DNA of 64,000 nucleotides from assembly GCF_027596085.1 (NCBI RefSeq), contig NC_072452.1, positions 10,843,077 to 10,907,076 on the forward strand, written 5' to 3'. This stretch comes from Anoplopoma fimbria. Its lineage: Eukaryota; Chordata; Actinopteri; Perciformes; Anoplopomatidae. The stretch's first letter is position 1. The number at the start of each line of letters is the position of its first letter. The notes beneath the pieces are model-generated. The model was not told the DNA's origin. It did not search any database and saw only the letters and a program-made list of their open reading frames with translations. Both the position numbers and the translations under genes were made by a program. This document shows positions 1 to 43,929 of this stretch, one piece after another.

Positions 1-212
1 AGTTTGAGGAGAACTGGTACAACACCTACGCTTCGACTATGTACAAGCACACAGACACGGGACGCTTCTACTACGTGGCCCTAAACAAAGACGGCTCGCC
101 CAGGGAGGGCAACAGGACTAAAAAACACCAGAAACTCACTCACTTCTTACCGAGGCCAGTGGAGATTGAAAAGATCCCTCAAGCGTACAGGGACCTTTTC
201 CAGTACAGGTGA
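1..212 (+). CDS. fgf16: fgf16, last coding exon (5' part outside window)
   Basis: Secreted fibroblast growth factor of the FGF9/16/20 subfamily, which signals through FGF receptors with heparan sulfate. The window opens inside the exon. The first two bases finish a Gln codon, then 69 residues run from [11 protein letters not shown] to the stop TGA at 210-212. Visible family marks are the beta-trefoil C-terminal segment with [14 protein letters not shown], the [12 protein letters not shown] block and the terminus RDLFQYR. The DLF-x-YR ending is what I remember for FGF16; FGF9 and FGF20 end differently. The convergent neighbour atrx (FGF16 and ATRX adjoin in human Xq21) supports the same paralogue. 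About two thirds of the protein lies upstream of the window. Subfamily is certain; paralogue assignment is strong. Confidence 0.92.
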   Translation, partial: FEENWYNTYASTMYKHTDTGRFYYVALNKDGSPREGNRTKKHQKLTHFLPRPVEIEKIPQAYRDLFQYR

Positions 213-1425
213 CCAGCGCTTACAGTTGTGGAACTGGCTACATTCAGTGGAACAGAAGTAAAAAAAGAGGAGAGGGGGGGTTGTCGGACAGGACAGAACT
301 GTTTACCCTCAGCTCCCCCTGAGGTCACTCTGTTTGCGCCTCAGCCCACTGCCGAGCACTGACATAAACATTGTGCATGTTCCTGGATGTCGAGGGGGGG
401 GTTATCTTGTTAAAACCACTGCATGGACACGGACGGAGGAGGCCCCGCATGCCTGCCCAGCTGTGGTTTGATCAAAATCAGGTGCCATGTTTTCTCAATA
501 ACCACTTTTTAGAAGGTAAATGCGTAGATACTGAAGCGACATGCGACGACAAAGGGGTTTGAGTAGCACTAAGCTGGTGGGTGGGGTGGGGTGGGGTGGG
601 ATGAGGGAATGAATGGCTGAGACTGTGAGAACACCAAGAAGGGACTTTTATGTGACCAAAATTATGGGGAGGACTGCTGCAAATGTCACATTGTCTTGTG
701 CATTTGTCGTGCGCTTTACACGGTTCATTGAAAGTAAGCGCACATTCCGCATACAGGGAGATGGATAGGAGAAGAAGAAACAATGCGCTACATGCATGTT
801 AAATGACAGGTTGGGATGGTCAGGTACTAAAGAAGAAGAATGTCTGTGAGACGGAGAAAAAACTGTTACAAGGCGAACTGGAGTTTTATTAAGTTGGCTT
901 CAAAATCAAAGATGAAAGAGGGGAATAAAATCTCTAAGAAGAATGTGTGAGAGATGAAAGAGCACTTACTGCACATCCCGAGTCACAGCTGTAGGCTCAC
1001 CCGGTCTCCATGTAATCACCAGAGTCTAACGATCTCATTCATCGCATTTAAATAAGATATCAAGCGGCGTAGTGTAGGAATTGTATGCAAAACAAGCGAT
1101 TAAGCTCGGGACAAAAGCACTTCTCTGACTGTGGTTGTTAAGAAATGTGATGGGCTTTTTTTTAAATGGTGGTGACTTGTAATGTTATCAGGAGCATTAC
1201 TTAAGATGCAAGCAGCTGAGGTGTGTACATATGGGCGATCCTATTTATGAGATGTACAATATATTTATTTTCTACATATAAAGTATAAATATAAATCTAT
1301 ATATTTATTTATTGCAAAGTCTTTATTTTGTAATGAACTTGAAGTTATCTGGACTGTAGATTCTACTGAAATTACACAAAAAAAAACTGCAATGAACATG
1401 ACAATAAAATTGTCCTGCTTTTGAG
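213..1425 (+). other. fgf16: fgf16 3' untranslated region
   Basis: Non-coding sequence after the fgf16 stop. An AATAAA polyadenylation signal sits at 1403-1408, followed by a T/G-rich stretch, so the transcript probably ends near 1420-1440. AT-rich tracts and ATTTA-type motifs occur around 1255-1310. No convincing open frame is present. The end point is inferred from the signal only. Confidence 0.6.
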
Positions 1426-1439
1426 AACTCATTGTGAGA

Positions 1440-3180
1440 GACTATTTTTGCTTGGATAAAAATCTGATGTACCAATTAAAACCGGAAATAGAATCTATGT
1501 GAATGTTGCATTTCTTTACTTCTTTATTTTCAGCCATGCTAGCAGGGCGACGATGTTGGCCAGTCGGACTTTGGTCCAGACTGAAATATTTTAACAACAG
1601 TTGGATTGATTATCTACAGACAGATTCGTGGTCCCCAAAACAAATCTTAATGATATTGGTGATCCTCGATTTAGGCTATACTGATTAATTGTACAATAAG
1701 TTGATGTAAGACCATTATTACGCTGCACACTCAATATTAAAATACTTCAAATGTAGTGTCTTGAAAAGCAATAACTGCATGGCATTGTGTCCTGCTGTCT
1801 AAAAGATTGAGCAGATTCTTTCCCAGAGCTGAACACGATACAATCCCATGCCAATTTGCCCTCATAAACCCTTTACCAAGTAATGTGCACAGGCCCTCTC
1901 TGTCTCCATAAGGTCTTAGTCCGCCTACACCCACCGTACAAAATCAGATTCCTTATGCAACTGGATCCCGGCTCCTAATTGGCTTTACACATCAGCATGG
2001 ATTTGGAGCGGTGATTGGCTGTTCATTGCAGGGGCCTCACAGACTCCACCGTAGTGTGGCCCACAGACTTTTTAAATGGACAGAAACAGCTGCCTGCTGC
2101 ACACAGAACCAGCAGGGATGTGCCGCAAACCTGGAGTGGTGGTAATCTGGGGCTGAGAGGGGATGGGATCAACATTTCAACATCTGCAATAGTTGTAATG
2201 TTTCTCCACTGGCAGATATCTGTAAGCTGTGAGAGCAAGCTCCCCCGGGGGGGAGGGAATGGAAAAGTCAAAGACATGCAGGGGAAAACCCTGGCAGACA
2301 GAGAAATGAAAACAATACCAGGAGAGGGAAAAATAGATGAAAGATTGAAGGGAGAAGAGAGTGGGACAAAAGGCACTTAGTGCTGTGGGCGGGCGTGACA
2401 TACAGGGACGCTGCTCAGGACGGATCAGCTACGTGTTTTACTACCGTTAGAGGAAGAGCATTACATTTTAGGAAATATGCTTTGCTTTCTTGCATGGAAT
2501 TAGATTCGAAGATCAATACAATATAGATACTTTTATACAGCTGGAGCTAGGAGACAGTTAGCTTAGCTTAGCATTAAGACTGGAATCGGGGGAAACGGCT
2601 CACCTGGTTTTGTTTGAAGGTAAAATTAAAAACGGTCCCTCTTTTGTGGTTAGTTCTACACAAAGCACGGACATTTCCATTTTAATGTCCACATTTCCTG
2701 CTCAAAACACGTGAATTGGACCCAATTCTTTAATAATAAAATGAATGGGACCAATATCAATAACATGTATTTTGTGTGTCCGTGTCATTGTGGCCTAGAG
2801 GTTTAAAACACTGAGTGTAAAATACAACCTCCCTGGCTGGTACCTTTGTTCTCTCCACTACTTTCTTCTCATCTTCTTCTGTCAAAAGTCTCATTAAATG
2901 CCCCCCAAAATACTGGCAGATATTTTATCACATTTTTAAACCCGTATCTATCAATATATGTATAAGCCTTAAAAACCACCATGGCTCAGGCTTCAGACAT
3001 GTTGTCATACAGGTGTATAAAAAGTTTGTGTTGCTAACCAGAACGACCAAATCTCCTCCCAACGTTCCCCTTCATAAAGTCAGTCAGTGCAAAGGAATGT
3101 ACGGTCAAATAAAAAAACATCAGTCAGTATTTCTGTCCTTAAACACAAATGACTCAAACACAGGAGTTGCTCATCCTTTT
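1440..3180. other. intergenic spacer between fgf16 and atrx 3' ends
   Basis: About 1.7 kb between two convergent genes. I see no coding pattern: the short open frames here have no recognisable domain and overlap each other on both strands. The only recognisable element is an interspersed repeat around 2455-2640. Confidence 0.6.
2455..2640 (+). repeat. teleost interspersed repeat (GTTAGCTTAGCTTAGC family)
   Basis: Contains the block GTTAGCTTAGCTTAGCAT followed by AAGACTGGAA and a CACCTGGTTTTGT segment. I recognise this combination as a short non-autonomous repeat common in fish genomes. A second copy in the opposite orientation lies at about 31190-31345 inside an atrx intron. Class (MITE or SINE) was not determined. 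Confidence 0.6.
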
Positions 3181-3184
3181 GGTC

Positions 3185-4626
3185 ACTTTATTAAATGTTA
3201 TATTAAATACTTATCAAGATAATAGCAGATCAGATTCATGGCAAATCATGTTGGTGTATTTGCTAACACAAAAAAAAAAAAACATTCTTAGAGGAGGGCA
3301 AAAAGGTTTCTTTACATTTATGAAATACACCTTGTGCAAACACAGGAGCCAACTAGAGACAACATCTCTTTGTGAGAAATGTACATATTCCTCTTGATTA
3401 ACAGCTACACCAGTTTAAGCATTTAGAAGCAAAAAAATGTGCCAAAGTAGAATACAGATAGTCTGGGGGCATGTCTGCTGAGACTAGTGTCCAGGAGACA
3501 TTTCTCACAAAGCAGAGGACACAGATCAACCAGATATATAATAAGATTTCCTTCTTTACTCCATCAAATCCACCGTCAACACATTATTCCAACTTTGGCC
3601 GACAATGTAAAGGGAAAAGTTTTGGGCCCTGTGATATCTGGCTGAAATTGTTTGTGCTTTGTGAGAACCAGTCACTCACCCAAACTTGGGATCAACACGA
3701 GTGGAACATAAACAATGAACAGGACGCACAGTGCTATGCTAGACAACACGTGACAATGAGAATGATGTTACAAAAAAAGGTCATAGGAACCGGGCAGGCA
3801 GTTTTGAACAACACAAGCATTCCATTACCATGTTAAGTGACAACTAATGTAAACACTTAAAAGCATAATAGAAAAGATTCTCAACAAATCTCAAATCTTT
3901 ACAGAGCTTTTTTTTTTTTTTTTTTTTTAGGAAATGAATATAAGGCCATATTTTTTTTTCTGTTTTTGTTAACTTATCAATTTCTTCTATCCCCCCCAAA
4001 AAAGAGCAGGACTTAGCGGCACCATCAGCTGTCTGCTTTGGGAGATATTGATGAAGGAATCTACTTGGGCTAATAATCGTGTAGAGCTTTACATCAGAGA
4101 GTCCCGTCACCAATGACACTGGTCCCACTCAGGTTTACTTAGGCATTTAAAACCGTATAAAAAACTGAATTTAAATCATAAGGACTCCCTCTTTTAAGAG
4201 AAAAAAAACAATACAATGCTTAAAAGCATTGGGGGTAAAATTAGTTTGTCTTTAAATACATGAAAAATGAAGATATAGAACTTGAATAACATTAAGGCTG
4301 TATATACATTTTTTTTTTCTTTTCTGTTGAAATGCCTAATTGACCACTTTCACACAGTCATTTATACACTATATTCCACCTTCTCTCAGTGAACTACAGA
4401 ATAAAGAACTGAGAGTCTATCCCACTTGAGGCCCCAGTGGACAGCAGCCTAGTCTCAAAAACGACTCCACCCTCCGCTTGAGGCACCAGATTGCTTCGAG
4501 CTCCGAGCGGTGGTGTCACAGTGCGTTTGTCACAGAGAACTGGGCCTCGCTTGGACTGGCCCACTGGGAGCCAGCTAGCTGAGAGTGGGGGGTGGGGGTG
4601 GGGGGTTGAGGAAGAGTCCCTCTGAC
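3185..4626 (-). other. atrx: atrx 3' untranslated region (end approximate)
   Basis: Sequence downstream of the atrx stop codon on the minus strand. TTTATT at 3188-3193 reads AATAAA on the minus strand and is a plausible polyadenylation signal, giving a 3'UTR of about 1.4 kb. Homopolymer T runs at 3909-3928 and 3951-3959 lie within it. The plus-strand open frame around 3471-3836 is antisense to this UTR and shows no domain. Confidence 0.45.
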
Positions 4627-36889
<32,263 letters not shown>

Positions 36890-36909
<20 letters not shown>

Positions 36910-37200
36910 TTCTTGACTTGACACAGACACGTTTCGTTTCTGGTTCGGGGGTAAAGTTCAGGGTAATTCGCAGACGTATGGTGGTGCATAAGCAAAGAAT
37001 AGCCTCAGAATACCGACACAACTCCGGTCAGGGGAGACAAAGCAAGGGGACCATCTTGCCGGATGGCTGTGGACGCAGCAAAATGGCGCACTAGCCTAAA
37101 TCCTGTGCGGCCGCCTATTGGCTGAGCGCCTCTGACGCGCTCCTGCTCTGATTGGTCCACGCTCACCGGAGCTCGTTGATTGGTTGAGCCGGCGAGGGAA
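36890..37200 (-). promoter_or_regulatory. atrx: atrx first exon and CCAAT-box CpG promoter
   Basis: CpG-rich sequence upstream of the first atrx splice donor (CAG|GTAGGA at 36890/36889). Three ATTGG motifs at 37117-37121, 37151-37155 and 37179-37183 read as CCAAT on the minus strand, spaced about 30 bp, and an AAATGGCG motif resembling a YY1 site lies near 37081. No TATA box is obvious. The start site is inferred near 37050-37080. The exon includes an ATG at 36907-36909. Position relative to the gene and motif content support a housekeeping promoter. Confidence 0.6.
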
Positions 37201-37259
37201 TGATTTTGTGTAGGAAGTAAAGTGCTGCTGGCTGAATTCATTTGTTGATACAGTCAAAG

Positions 37260-38469
37260 GCGCGCTGTTTTGTTTTTGGGCCCTTCCAGCGAATCATTGC
37301 CTTTTAGATGTTGTAACACTTCAAAATCAAACTTCACTCTTTATTTGTATTGTAGCACTGTCCCTAATCACACACATTTAGAATGAGTAATGGTCATTTA
37401 TTTTTTACAAGTTGTTCTTACATGGAAGATGGTTTATATGAGAAACAGGACTGAAAGGAACAGGGCTTTTTAGCAAATACATGTAATGTGGCCACACCAA
37501 TGCTAAACGCATGAAAACACTTGGAGCCTTCATGTGGTTTACCAAAAACTATCTTTAGAAAAGACCCTACTACCATCTAAGGAAATGCTATTCATGTAAT
37601 TTCCTGATGCAGTATAGTAATTTAGCAGAATGGCCCATCTGTTATCCAAGCTCTAAAACATTATTAAAACGCAGATATTCTATGTTTCTCAAAGCATAGT
37701 TGGTCAGTTCGCACTTCAATATAATTTCTCAACATGATGCTGCAAAATTAGTAGATAGGAACACAGATGTATAGGCCTTAATATGTCATTATTAGATTGG
37801 TAATACTGATGAATCAGCGTTAAAGCAGCAGTGGCTGAACATATCTAAGTACATTGACAAATACATTGACAAATTTGAAGTACTTGTACTTTACTTGAGT
37901 ATTTCCATTTTGTGCTAAACTGTATACCTGTATACCTGTACTAAGATTTATTTTGGATCTATAATCGTAAGTATTATAATCCAATAATATATTTTATTTT
38001 TTTGTACTTCTAGTATATTTTTATGCCAATACTTTTGTACTTTTACTTCAGATTTTTTTTAATTCAGAGCTTTTAGTTGTTACAGATTATTTTGTTGTAT
38101 TGCTACTTTTACTCATGTAAATGATCTGAGTACTTCTTCCACAACTAGTAAGCAGTATTTTACTGTTAGCTCATTTAGGTTGATTTACTTTCCGCAACTT
38201 TTCGTACAGTAGCGTGGGCCAGTGACCGACTTATTGGGCTTTTTCCAAAGGGTCACACAACACATCTGTCATGAGGTGATCAATGGAGAAAGAGGAAAAA
38301 AATAAGTTTCCTCACTCATTTGCTTTCTATGTGAAATGCAGGGTCATTTTAAATATTTGTTCCTCAAACAGTTATTCAATTGAAAATAGAGTTTGAGTGG
38401 ACATGTCTTTTTTAGTGGAACTGCTTACAACATCTGAATTATGACAGGGTGAAATGAAATAACATGATT
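37260..38469. other. spacer between atrx promoter and cytokine duplication
   Basis: AT-rich intergenic sequence without a supported gene. It includes a degenerate dispersed repeat at about 37835-38145 (AAGTACTTGTACTTTACTTG, then TTTTACTTCAGA and CTACTTTTACTCA), a pattern common in fish genomes. Confidence 0.5.
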
Positions 38470-39518
38470 ATTATGATCCTTCCTGCCTGTTCTGTGGCGT
38501 GGGTACCTCTTAAAACTGCACTGGAGTGATTATTGTGAAAAGTTACAAATATCACCTGAAGATGGGGCTGCTCTACAAAGGTTATCAGTGTACGTACAGT
38601 ATGTAAAATGTGGAGACATGAATTAATTAGTTTGAGTGGGACTTTCAGTCCCTCCTTTACTCTGCAATCTTGGTAACAATTGGTTTTAGAACTTGTCGAA
38701 TGAAATATGTTGCAATTTCAATTAAGTACTGCTCAACTGGTCTGTCTTTCAAATCATTGGTATGATTGCTGGCAGCTATCCCCGGTCATATTTTACTTAA
38801 ATTGTTTTAAGTAACACTATTAAAAGTGAAGAAATAAAAAAAGAAATGTTCATTTTATTTCAATAATAACAACATAAATATCTGCATTATAAGAATGAGA
38901 GTAAAAAGAACACCGAAGAAGAACTGGAATTGTCTCTGCCAGTCAGAGTTTCCTTTTTCTCATGTGTGGGATAAAGCAAAAAGTTTGAGTCAAATATTTC
39001 CTTACTTACTCCACGCATTCATTTTTACATGTCATGACAGAAAAACCACAGGTGAACCTAAAATATAACTGACATTAATGATGTCACTGTCGACCACCTA
39101 AAATGAACCGAGTTATCATTCATTTTATCAGTTCCATCTGTGCTTACCCGTTGCAACAAGTCAAAATGTCTAGTGTGAAAAAGGTTTGTGGGCATCTGTT
39201 TCACAGCAGGATGTTAAATTAACCTGTGAGCTCACAGACATTACAAAAGCACACTTAATACATTTTGAATGGAAAAGTTGAAATTATATACCACCCTTAG
39301 ACATTAGGAAAACCTTCATCAAATTTGAAAAAAAGGTGATGGCAAGCAATTCTTGGTGAGAGTTTTGCTGATAAGGGATTAGCAGGTAATTGCTTAGTAA
39401 TAACGCCATGCCCCCTGTGGAACATAGTAAAACAGATACAAATCATCCTTTGATCCTTATTTGGTGTCTTCTTCCTCTGACGTGTGTATACTGTGGTCTC
39501 AGAGTGTCAGGGTGTCAA

Positions 39519-39526
39519 TATATAAG
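39519..39526 (+). promoter_or_regulatory. TATA box of il4/13 copy 1
   Basis: TATATAAG about 80 bp upstream of the ATG at 39602. A transcription start near 39550 would leave a 5'UTR of about 50 nt, typical of a tightly regulated cytokine promoter. The same box is present in copy 2. Confidence 0.6.
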
Positions 39527-39601
39527 AGGCAAAACAGAGTGTCTCGGGTATTCAACTTCTCTGCTCAACCTAACAGTACTGCCTCACACTGCTTTAGAGA
39601 C

Positions 39602-40496
39602 ATGAAGATTCAAAGTCTTACACTGATGATGATGGCCGCAACGGTCTACGCAACATCATTACACCATGTCAAACATGTCAAACATGACAGAAAAACGCTG
39701 CTGACCCAGATTCATGACGAGGCAGAAAGGCTGAGCAAAGAAGGGGTAAGAAAACTACAAAACTACACAGTTGATTTGTTTGTTTTATAATATACTGATT
39801 TATTTATCTTGTCATTTAAGGGGAATGAGGTATGGATAAAAAGGATATCAACAGGTCATGGAACATGTAAAGTATGTTTGGAACCTTTTCTAATTATTGG
39901 AATTAATGTATACATGACATTTGTCTGACATAGTAGATGTAAACTTGCATGGAACTTGTGAACTCCCTAAGATGAAGCTTAGCTGGTTTCTTTAGATTGA
40001 TTCAGTGCTAACTCCAACGTGTTAAATACCACTACTGTACTAATTTTGCTTTTCTCTTCACAGAAACACTTCTTCTGTTTGGCTGAGAAGGCTCTCGAGG
40101 AGGCCAAATATAAGTTAGCCAAACACTTAAATGTATCAACACTCATCAGGCTGTTGAAAGGGTGCAAGGTAAAGAGGAATTCAATGTGATTGAACATGCG
40201 TTGAGCCAGAATTCATAAATTACATTTCCAACGGCTACAGTGACTCTATAAGGCATCTTTGCTAACAATGTATATGCTCTTTAATGTCAAACATGTTCTT
40301 CTTCACTTTAGTTTTGTGTTCAGTAGATCTTTGTGTGCTTATAACTAAAATTGTCATAACTATTTTGATTCAGACCGAGAATGAAGTCTGTTCCCTGAAA
40401 AATGAAGAATATCTCCTACCAAGATTTTTTGAAGACATCAAGTGTTGTTCAAAAAAAGCACTTAACTCGGAAGACGGATGTAACATAAAAAGTTAA
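39602..40496 (+). CDS. il4/13: il4/13-like cytokine, copy 1 (four exons)
   Basis: Secreted short-chain four-helix cytokine, by position the fish IL-4/IL-13 counterpart (type-2 immunity). Exons are 39602-39745, 39821-39871, 40064-40168 and 40374-40496, all phase 0, 140 aa. The four-exon structure with a very short second exon (51 bp) matches IL4/IL13. Residues 1-17 form a signal peptide (MKIQSLTLMMMAATVYA). Cysteines are at 64, 70, 99, 106, 124, 125 and 136, and an N-glycosylation site NVS at 88-90. The 3'UTR has ATTTA motifs and AATAAA at 40569-40574. The neighbouring convergent kif3a is the same neighbour as in human 5q31. Sequence identity to other IL-4/13 proteins is low, so the call rests on structure and synteny. 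Whether it is the A or B lineage is undecided. Confidence 0.82.
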
Positions 40497-40589
40497 ATCT
40501 ATTTATTGTGAAACATAATATTTATTTTCCTATGAATCTTATTTTTGAAGTATTTGTATTTATAAATCAATAAATTATAATGGCGCAGT

Positions 40590-42220
40590 GGTTTGTCTGT
40601 AAAGTCAATATTTTTTTACATCATGCCTGCTTATCAATTTTTGGGTATCAACGATCCATCCTCAGTATTCAAGTAAATCTGTGCGGTTAACCTAACAGCA
40701 GTTTCACACTGAAGAACAAACATTTGAACATGGGACTACGCTTTAAGGTTTACAGATTTTCCAACAGTAGGACACGCAATTGAAAAGAATGTGGTGATTG
40801 TCGTTTCGGTACGTATAACCTTTTTTAAAAGCAACAATAACAAATTAGTAATATTGCCGATTTAATAATGTAACTGACAAACAGCGACAGGAAAGTGAGA
40901 TAAAAGGTGTAAAATAATTGAATAAATAAAATATCCAGGGGTTTGGTGCATGTAAACATTTGAAACACATTATGATACAAAATAATAGTCAGTTTGTATC
41001 TACAGAACATCATGAAATAAATGATCTTCACAAAAACCTCATACTAGTGCATTAAACTAAGGCATACAGTATGTATGGTGTAAATCAATATAACACAAAG
41101 GGTTCTGACTTTTGAAAATAAATAAAAAGATGACTTGCTTAGATTAACAAATGGCACTAACATAGGAGCTGGCTGGCATGCATGCCCCTATGCTTCTGAC
41201 CTAAAGAAAAAATGCTATAATGCACTTTACAGTTTCATACTTGATACTACATACCCTGTGCAAGTAAATTAACACCCTTAATCAGAGTTCCATTACAATG
41301 TATTCCTATCAGCATGGGCCGTTTAATATGAATCCATTTCTTACATAGCAGGAAATCTGTAATTAAGAAGTTACAACTTAAACGGTGTGATATTTGTTGC
41401 AAAACAATTAGTGTTTTAAAACACACAACACATTTCAAAGGGTATGGATGCAGATTATAGTTCATGTCCACAACTCTGTTTAAGAAATCTTCTTTCAGAG
41501 TGTTTGTCATTTTCATAACCAAATGTGTTGCATGTGAAAAATGTTTAGTGTATATTCCTCCTTGATGCTAAAGAGGTGCTAAGGTAGAAGAGCGTTATTT
41601 GATCAGAAGCTGCTGCCAACAAAATGTGTTCCAAAGCGACACCAAAAGGTTGGACATCCACAAAGAAGAGTTACACTACAAGAAAAAGAACAGGTCCTCT
41701 TGGCCAAGAGGTCTTACTCCAATCATAGGTGCAGCTCCGTCACATTTAAAACGATACTATTTATACAGTGTATTCAGATAATCTTTTAAATTATGATCCT
41801 TCCTGCCTGTTCTGTGGCGTGGGTACCTCTTAAAACTCTGCATTATAAGAATGAGAGTAAAAAGAACACCGAAGAAGGACTGGAATTGTCTCTGCCAGTC
41901 AGTTTCCTTTTTCTCATGTGTGGGATAAAGGAAAAAGCTTGAGTCAGATATTTCCTTACTTACTCCACGCATTCATTTTTACATGTCATAACAGAAAAAC
42001 CACAGGTGAACCTAAAATATAACCGACATTAATGATGTCACTGTCGACCACCTAAAATAAACCGAGTTATCATTAATTTTATCAGTTCCATCTGTGCTTA
42101 CCTGTTGCAACAAGTCAAAATGTCTAGTGTGAAAAAGGTTTGTGGGCATCTGTTTCACAGCAGGATGTTACATTGACCTGTGAGCTCACAGACATTACAA
42201 AAACACACTTAATACATTTT
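40590..42220. other. spacer between the two cytokine genes
   Basis: Downstream flank of copy 1 (to 41789) and upstream flank of copy 2. No gene is supported. The short open frames recur identically downstream of copy 2 because the whole block is duplicated, and they show no domain. Confidence 0.6.
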
Positions 42221-42592
42221 ACATTACATTACATTACATTACAGTCATTTAGCAGACGCTTTTATCCAAAGCGACTTACAGGAAGTGTATTCAACATAGG
42301 TATTCAAGAGAACTACTAGTCACCAGAAGTCATAAGTGATCTCCTTTCTTAAACAAGCATCTTAAAGCATAAACCAGAGCAAAAGTATAGTGCAGAGGCA
42401 GATTACTACGAAAACAATAATTGCAACAGACTAATACGAATATAATAAGTGCTACAAACTACTACGAATAGGATAAGTGCAGTAAACGAATACGAATTCA
42501 ATAAGTGCAGCGAACTGATACGAATACAGTAAGTGCAACAACTAGTACGAATGCAATAAGTGCTACGAGGAAGGCTCAGGGTAGTGCTTCTT
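42221..42592 (+). mobile_element. non-autonomous teleost element inserted upstream of il4/13 copy 2
   Basis: Absent at the corresponding place in copy 1. Begins with ACATT repeats and the block CAGTCATTTAGCAGACGC, then TTTTATCCAAAGCGACTTAC, a text I recognise from a dispersed fish element. Its distal half is an internal tandem array of about 26-bp units containing ACGAATACAATAAGTGC variants. Reverse-orientation relatives occur at 56700-56985 and 57195-57420. It ends about 330 bp before the copy 2 start codon. Confidence 0.75.
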
Positions 42593-42835
42593 CAATGGAA
42601 AAGTTGAAATTATATATCACCCTTAGACATTAGGAAAACCTTCATCAAATTTGAAAAAAGGTGATGACAAGCAATTCTTGGTGAGAGTTTTGCTGATAAG
42701 GGATTAGCAGGTAATTGCTTAGTAATAACGCCATGCCCCCTGTGGAACATAGTAAAACAGATACAAATCATCCTTTGATCCTTCTTTGGTGTCTTCTTCC
42801 TCTGACGTGTGTATACTGTAGTGTCAGGGTGTCAA

Positions 42836-42843
42836 TATATAAG
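42836..42843 (+). promoter_or_regulatory. TATA box of il4/13 copy 2
   Basis: TATATAAG at the same distance (76-83 bp) from the start codon as in copy 1. A small deletion just upstream distinguishes the two promoters. Confidence 0.6.
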
Positions 42844-42918
42844 AGGCAAAACAGAGTGTCTCGGGTATTCAACTTCTCTGCTCAACCTAACAGTACTGCC
42901 TCACACTGCTTTAGAGAC

Positions 42919-43840
42919 ATGAAGATTCAAAGTCTTACACTGATGATGATGGCCGCAACGGTCTACGCAACATCATTACACCATGTCAAACATGTCAAAC
43001 ATGACAAAGATGACAAAGATGACAAAGATGACAGAAATACGCTGCTGACCCAGATTCATGACGAGGCAGAAAGGCTGAGCAAAGAAGGGGTAAGAAAACT
43101 ACAAAACTACACAGTTGATTTGTTTGTTTTATAATATACTGATTTATTTATCTTGTCATTTAAGGGGAATGAGGTATGGATAAAAAGGATATCAACAGGT
43201 TATGAAACATGTACGGTATGTTTGGAACCTTTTCTAATTATTGGAATTAATGTACACATGACATTTGTCTGACATAGTAGATGTAAACTTGCATGGAACT
43301 TGTGAACTCCCTAAGATGAAGCTTAGCTGGTTTCTTTAGATTGATTCAGTGCTAACTCCAACGTGTTAAATACCACTACTGTACTAATTTTGCTTTTCTC
43401 TTCACAGGAACACTTCTTCTGTTTGGCTGCGAAGGCTCTCGAGGAGGCCAAATATAAGTTAGCCGAAAACTTAAATGTATCAACACTCATCAGGCTGTTG
43501 AAAGGGTGCAAGGTAAAGAGGAATTCAATGTGATTGAACATGCGTTGAGCCAGAATTCATAAATTACATTTCCAACGGCTACAGTGACTCTATAAGGCAT
43601 CTTTGCTAACAATGTATATGCTCTTTAATGTCAAACATGTTCTTCTTCACTTTAGTTTTGTGTTCAGTAGATCTTTGTGTGCTTATAACTAAAATTGTCA
43701 TAACTATTTTGATTCAGACCGAGAATGAAGTCTGTTCCCTGAAAAATGAAGAATATCTCCTATCAAGATTTTTTGAAGACATCATGTGTTGTTCAAAAAA
43801 AGCACTTAACCCGAAAGTCAGATGTAACATAAAAAGTTAA
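42919..43840 (+). CDS. il4/13: il4/13-like cytokine, copy 2 (four exons)
   Basis: Paralogue of the gene at 39602-40496. Exons are 42919-43089, 43165-43215, 43408-43512 and 43718-43840, 149 aa. It keeps the signal peptide, all seven cysteines and the NVS glycosylation site (97-99). It differs by a 27-bp in-frame insertion of three GACAAAGAT units (43003-43029), which adds a Lys/Asp-rich stretch near the mature N-terminus, and by 14 amino-acid replacements, several of them charge reversals. Polyadenylation signal AATAAA is at 43913-43918. There is no stop or frameshift and the splice sites are intact, so both copies look functional. Receptor-binding differences are inference. Confidence 0.82.
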
Positions 43841-43929
43841 ATCTATTCATTGTGAAACATAATATTTATTTTCCTATGCATCTTATTTTTGAAGTATTTG
43901 TATTTATAAATCAATAAATTATAATGGCA

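Noticed and set aside
3471..3836. 121-codon plus-strand frame
   Set aside because: Lies antisense to the atrx 3'UTR and shows no motif or start context.
39602..43840. Alternative identity of the cytokines as IL-2, IL-3/IL-5/CSF2 or IL-21 type
   Set aside because: A four-exon gene with a 51-bp second exon, directly convergent with kif3a, fits IL-4/IL-13 better. Sequence alone is too diverged to exclude the others fully.
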